Assembly: GCA_023132075.1 (NCBI GenBank)
Contig: JAGLYT010000058.1
Span: forward strand, 1-8,350
Reading direction: 5' to 3'
Length of the DNA stretch: 8,350 bases
From: JAGLHV01 sp023132075 [NCBI: bacterium]
Lineage (GTDB): Bacteria; CBDUZB01; JAGLHV01
In this document: piece by piece, positions 6,382 to 8,350 of the stretch
Numbering within the stretch: the stretch's first letter is position 1
Layout of the letters: the number at the start of each line of letters is the position of its first letter
Made by a program: the position numbers and the translations under genes
The notes under the pieces: generated by a model
Database searches by the model: none
What the model was told of the DNA's origin: nothing
The model's input: only the letters and a program-made list of their open reading frames with translations

Positions 6382-6872
6382 CTTTTTTTACCTCTTGAAA
6401 ATAGTTATATCAACATTGTTTGATACTTAGTTAGATGAAATGATTGAAGAAATCTTACAAATCAATATACAATTACTTTCAAAGATAGTAGATAAAAAGA
6501 GTAGGGGTTGGTTTTCTTAATGTCCCCCTAGAAGTGAAACTTTTCCTATTCCTAAACTGTCTAATTAATTAAGAGGATGAAAAGCATTTTACATAAATAA
6601 CGATAACAAATAAATATCGCGTATATTTTATGGGGGGGTGATAGAAAATTCAAGAATCAACACAAAAGACAGGAAATTGTAATTGATTGTATTTATTCTG
6701 AGGGGATAAACTACAAGTTAAAATAAAAATAAAGAGTAGTTTTCCGGACAGGCAATAATTATAATTAACTGTATAATCAGTTTATTGTTTTAAGAGATGC
6801 TGTACCGGAGAACTGTAATATTGCTAAGTCCGGCAATTTGATAAAATATCAAACAGAAAAAGGAGAAGAACG
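6382..6872. other. 491-bp divergent intergenic region
   Basis: No convincing gene lies here on either strand; the longest start-to-stop frames I checked are about 14 codons. It must carry the promoters of both flanking genes. A TATAAT box at 6772-6777 points toward 6873 but has no good -35. Other visible structure: TAGGGG/CCCCTA dyad at 6502-6507 and 6525-6530, perhaps a worn RAYT end (tgtccccctag); AAATAT-CGCGT-ATATTT dyad at 6612-6628; a run of seven G at 6632-6638; ccgga/tccgg at 6805-6809 and 6829-6833; and a perfect hairpin at 6837-6853 listed separately. I see no known riboswitch class. Confidence 0.5.
6837..6853 (+). promoter_or_regulatory. 7-bp perfect dyad just before the ribosome-binding site
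   Basis: TTTGATA-aaa-TATCAAA is a perfect inverted repeat with a three-base spacer. It ends six bases before AAGGAG (6860-6865) of the gene at 6873. It could be an operator or a small mRNA hairpin affecting translation. Such AT-rich dyads also arise by chance in this composition, so the role is uncertain. Confidence 0.35.
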
Positions 6873-7274
6873 ATGAACAAAATGAACAAACAGGAGTTAA
6901 TGAAAACAATGGGGGTTGCCGCGGTTATGATTGTCGCAGCTTTTGTATTTATCGGATGCCGGAAGCCGGTTGAAAAAACGGAAGATGATAAGGCGGCTCA
7001 ACAGAAGGTGCATAAAAAAGAGGTTGAAGAAGGGCACGAGCATGATTATTCTGTGGAAATTGAAGGAAAGAAAATGAAAACTTTAACCGTGCGGAAAGTG
7101 GCTGACCTTTGGAAAATTAATCCGGAAACGCTTTTAGCAAAAATAATAGATGAATTTAATTTTAAGGGAAATTATACAATAGATACTGTTTTGGAAAAAA
7201 TGCGGGAAGAATATAAATTTTCTCCGTCGATAATCAAGGACATTGCCGAAAAGATAAAAACAAATAATGGTTAG
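6873..7274 (+). CDS. Small lipoprotein with a C-terminal helical domain
   Basis: A 133-residue protein. The hydrophobic segment 14-28 ends in the lipobox FIGC with the lipidated cysteine at 29. A charged, histidine-bearing linker follows (30-60, with HK and GHEHD; H47, H55, H57), which might bind a metal. Residues about 68-128 form a compact helical domain, KTLTVRKVADLWKINPETLL and YTIDTVLEKMREEYKFSPSI. Its pattern (TVxEVAxxxxI-xxxxLLxxI ... DTxLxxxxxEYxFSxxxIxDI) resembles the small helical domain sometimes found beside membrane-bound 4Fe-4S or FMN-binding proteins. That likeness is from memory and needs a profile search. AAGGAG at 6860-6865 lies seven bases before the chosen ATG; the ATG at 6882 is a poorer alternative. 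It may be transcribed alone: remnant C with its own promoter follows. Confidence 0.75.
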   Translation: MNKMNKQELMKTMGVAAVMIVAAFVFIGCRKPVEKTEDDKAAQQKVHKKEVEEGHEHDYSVEIEGKKMKTLTVRKVADLWKINPETLLAKIIDEFNFKGNYTIDTVLEKMREEYKFSPSIIKDIAEKIKTNNG

Positions 7275-7321
7275 ATGTTTTTTGGGTGAAAAATGAAAAA
7301 TAGGCAACGTAGCGGACTAAC

Positions 7322-7350
7322 TTGACTAATTGTAAAACTGTTGTTATAAT
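7322..7350 (+). promoter_or_regulatory. Strong sigma70-type promoter inside remnant C
   Basis: TTGACT (7322-7327), exactly 17 bp, TATAAT (7345-7350). Six bases later is the ATG of the remnant, the same geometry as the intact RAYT promoter at 61-89. It points at the zinc-ribbon gene, whose start is 140 bp downstream, and it is the best promoter in the window. It probably now drives that gene. Confidence 0.75.
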
Positions 7351-7477
7351 TAAGCCATGCCAATAGCGAAAGCAAGGGCAGTGTTTGTGAATTTAGGAAT
7401 AGATTATCCTGGCTTGAACGGAAGCAGGTTTGAAAAAGAATTAAAATTAATTAAAGTGGAGTAAGCAAATTATACCG

Positions 7478-7486
7478 AAGAGGGGA
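7478..7486 (+). promoter_or_regulatory. Ribosome-binding site of the zinc-ribbon gene, derived from RAYT codons
   Basis: AAGAGGGGA sits six bases (measured from GAGG) before the ATG at 7490. The same bases are the Arg-Arg-Gly-Glu codons of the decayed transposase, matching attatac-gagaggggaa in remnant B (4504-4522). A coding segment of the element appears to have become a Shine-Dalgarno sequence. Confidence 0.55.
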
Positions 7487-7489
7487 ATT

Positions 7490-7966
7490 ATGAAAAAATT
7501 ATTCAAGCGTAAGGAACGATCGAAGAAGGAACAAAATGAGCCGGATTTTTTAAGTCTGCTTCAGGAAATACAACAACAGCTTGTTTTTTTGGAGAAAAAG
7601 ATTGATGCTTTAAGCGGTCAGCCCCAAAAAAGGAACCGTGAACATTCCTATAGTCGCGACAGAAACGATAGGAAAAGTGGATTTAGAGAAAAAAGTTTTA
7701 CGAAAGCGATTTGCTCACAGTGTCATAAAGAATGTGAAGTGCCGTTTAAACCCACAGATAACCGCCCTGTATATTGTAGTGATTGTTTTTCAAAGCGCGG
7801 CGAAGGTGGTTCGTTTGAAGGTAAGCGAGATCGTAAGCCAAGAAGTGGAGGGTTTGATCGGGAATCCCATAGTGGGCGTTATTTTGATAAGCGCGAAGAT
7901 GGTGAAAGCCGAGGGTTCGGTAAAATAAAACCAACAAGTTTTCGAAAACGCAAAAAAAAAGTATAA
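7490..7966 (+). CDS. CxxC-x17-CxxC zinc-ribbon protein with basic low-complexity tails
   Basis: A 158-residue soluble protein without signal peptide or membrane segment. Residues 1-17 are basic. Residues 18-42 (LLQEIQQQLVFLEKKIDAL) form a short amphipathic coiled coil, a likely oligomerisation element. Residues 46-72 are R/S/D-rich and probably disordered. The core is a zinc ribbon with C75-C78 and C96-C99, 17 residues apart, around ECEVPFKPTDNRPVYC. A further cysteine, C82, may be incidental. Residues 101-158 are G/R/K/S/D-rich and disordered, ending SFRKRKKKV. This EVPFKP...RPVYC ribbon is familiar in small proteins of uncultivated phyla. The basic tails suggest nucleic-acid binding, but the function is unknown. 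The related gene at 8178 follows in tandem. Transcription probably starts from the remnant C promoter. Confidence 0.85.
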   Translation: MKKLFKRKERSKKEQNEPDFLSLLQEIQQQLVFLEKKIDALSGQPQKRNREHSYSRDRNDRKSGFREKSFTKAICSQCHKECEVPFKPTDNRPVYCSDCFSKRGEGGSFEGKRDRKPRSGGFDRESHSGRYFDKREDGESRGFGKIKPTSFRKRKKKV

Positions 7967-7983
7967 TTAGAAGATAAAATGGG

Positions 7984-8016
7984 CCAGCTTATTTTTACTT
8001 TGTAAAAATAAGCTGG
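7984..8016. terminator. 15-bp perfect hairpin after the zinc-ribbon gene
   Basis: CCAGCTTATTTTTAC (7984-7998) and GTAAAAATAAGCTGG (8002-8016) pair perfectly around a TTT loop, 18 bp after the stop codon. The stem is strong, but the plus-strand bases after it (ggggatttgctt) lack a U tract. It may slow polymerase, protect the 3' end of the mRNA, or act with the weaker terminator downstream. Confidence 0.55.
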
Positions 8017-8039
8017 GGGATTTGCTTAACAAACCGGCG

Positions 8040-8079
8040 GACAAGCAGGCAAATAGTCAAACATTGTCGGATTTTTTTT
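8040..8079 (+). terminator. Possible weak intrinsic terminator
   Basis: GACAA (8040-8044) can pair with TTGTC (8064-8068) across a 19-base loop, followed by a run of eight T (8072-8079). The stem is short, so this is tentative. Its place just before a new promoter at 8086 fits a transcript end between the two zinc-ribbon genes. Confidence 0.3.
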
Positions 8080-8085
8080 GAATAA

Positions 8086-8115
8086 TTGACATTTCTGGAT
8101 AATTTAAAGTAATAT
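8086..8115 (+). promoter_or_regulatory. Promoter of the second zinc-ribbon gene
   Basis: TTGACA (8086-8091), an 18-bp spacer and TAATAT (8110-8115, 4 of 6). Transcription would start near 8122, giving a leader of about 55 bases before the ATG at 8178. The second ribbon gene may therefore be expressed separately from the first. Confidence 0.5.
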
Positions 8116-8177
8116 AAAAACGAATCAAAACTAAAGTCAATTGGGTTAATAAATAAACTAATGGGTAAATACATACA

Positions 8178-8350
8178 ATGCAAAGAAACGGACAAAATCC
8201 AATCAGAAAAATAAAGACTTATGACCATGGTTCCAACAAGGAAAATGAGAAATCAAACGTTAATTCTAAAACAACAAATATCGCCGGGATTTGCTCTGCC
8301 TGCCAAACAGAAGTGCCCTTTAAACCAGGTTTCCGGGTTTCATCGTTAAA
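8178..8350 (+). CDS. Second zinc-ribbon protein, truncated by the window end
   Basis: An open frame from ATG at 8178 runs off the window after 57 codons. It begins MQRNGQNPIRKIKTYDHGSN, is polar and probably disordered for about 38 residues, then reads ICSACQTEVPFKPGFRVSS. This matches the ribbon of the preceding gene (ICSQCHKECEVPFKPTDNRP), including the first CxxC and the EVPFKP core, so the two are paralogues in tandem. The second CxxC is expected just beyond the edge. It lacks the coiled coil of the first protein. The ribosome-binding site is weak (no clear AGGAG), so the start is less certain. An ATG at 8161 is in another frame that closes quickly. Confidence 0.75.
   Translation, partial: MQRNGQNPIRKIKTYDHGSNKENEKSNVNSKTTNIAGICSACQTEVPFKPGFRVSSL

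Larger units (their letters stand above)
7303..7488 (+). pseudogene. RAYT remnant C: promoter, start codon and helix-turn-helix coding remnant
   Basis: Ggcaacgtagcggacta (7303-7319) is the counterpart of the left end of remnant A. It is followed by a promoter and an ATG at 7357. The open frame 7357-7464 (35 codons) starts MPIAKARAVFVNLGIDYPGL, continues NGSRFEKELKLIKVE and stops. Apart from the MP start, it aligns with the intact RAYT C-terminus (EARDLIVYLGVIYLGKSLRELG). Adding one base near 7461 restores the frame to KVAVSKLYRRGE, the recognition helix expected next, and this joins the frame of remnants A and B. The copy thus lost its whole nuclease part but kept both flanks of the gene. It runs directly into the zinc-ribbon gene, and no right terminal repeat is visible. 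A short peptide could still be made, but this looks like decay. Confidence 0.65.

Noticed and set aside
6632-6640. G7-T-G as a start site or G-quadruplex
   Set aside because: The frame after the GTG closes within 14 codons, and a single G run cannot form a quadruplex.
6797-6841. 14-codon leader peptide upstream of the small lipoprotein
   Set aside because: The ATG has no properly spaced SD and no regulatory codon run; such short frames are common by chance.
7638-7937. Alternative open frames inside the zinc-ribbon gene on both strands
   Set aside because: They carry no recognisable domain, while the 7490 frame has a zinc ribbon, an SD sequence and a promoter.
7995-8228. 77-codon minus-strand frame
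   Set aside because: It spans the hairpin, the promoter and the start of the second zinc-ribbon gene; its hydrophobic composition is that expected of antisense AT-rich DNA.

Overview
The window is AT-rich DNA from a bacterium with an outer membrane. It carries two lipoproteins, a secreted ankyrin-repeat protein, and a secreted multidomain protein ending in a type IX secretion (T9SS)-like sorting domain. That content, the arginine/glycine-rich CxxC-x17-CxxC zinc-ribbon genes, and the many ends of REP-associated tyrosine transposase (RAYT) elements resemble uncultivated groups such as Omnitrophota, Elusimicrobiota or Desantisbacteria. This placement is an inference; there is no marker gene here. 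Nothing suggests a phage, a CRISPR array, or rRNA or tRNA genes.

Layout. (1) 1-1092: an intact RAYT element with a perfect 12-bp terminal inverted repeat (31-42 / 1081-1092), preceded by short GGGA-phased repeats. The transposase joins an HUH/Y1 nuclease to a C-terminal helix-turn-helix region resembling DnaA domain IV. (2) 1145-1891: a lipoprotein. (3) 1974-2238: a stray left element end and decayed RAYT remnant A. (4) 2265-4478: a secreted ankyrin protein of about 20 repeats in three supermodules; its last codons run into remnant B (4457-4589). (5) 4657-6381, minus strand, convergent with the ankyrin gene: signal peptide, possible TIM-barrel domain, Ig-like domain, T9SS-type sorting domain. 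(6) 6382-6872: a 491-bp divergent intergenic region. (7) 6873-7274: a small lipoprotein. (8) 7303-7488: RAYT remnant C. It keeps a strong sigma70-type promoter and a start codon, and merges into the ribosome-binding site of the next gene. (9) 7490-7966 and 8178-end: two tandem genes of one zinc-ribbon family, the second cut by the window edge.

The theme is how the RAYT family has shaped the locus. Three remnants can be read together as one decayed C-terminal helix-turn-helix domain. They now supply a stop codon and C-terminal residues (ankyrin gene), a probable promoter and Shine-Dalgarno sequence (zinc-ribbon gene), and an 83-bp direct-repeat pair around the ankyrin gene. The intact element and remnant C share the same promoter geometry (TTGAC(A/T), 17 bp, -10 box, 6 bp, ATG), which predicts a leaderless transposase mRNA. 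Apart from this, the genes do not form an obvious pathway. Most encode envelope or secreted proteins, plus the cytoplasmic zinc-ribbon pair.
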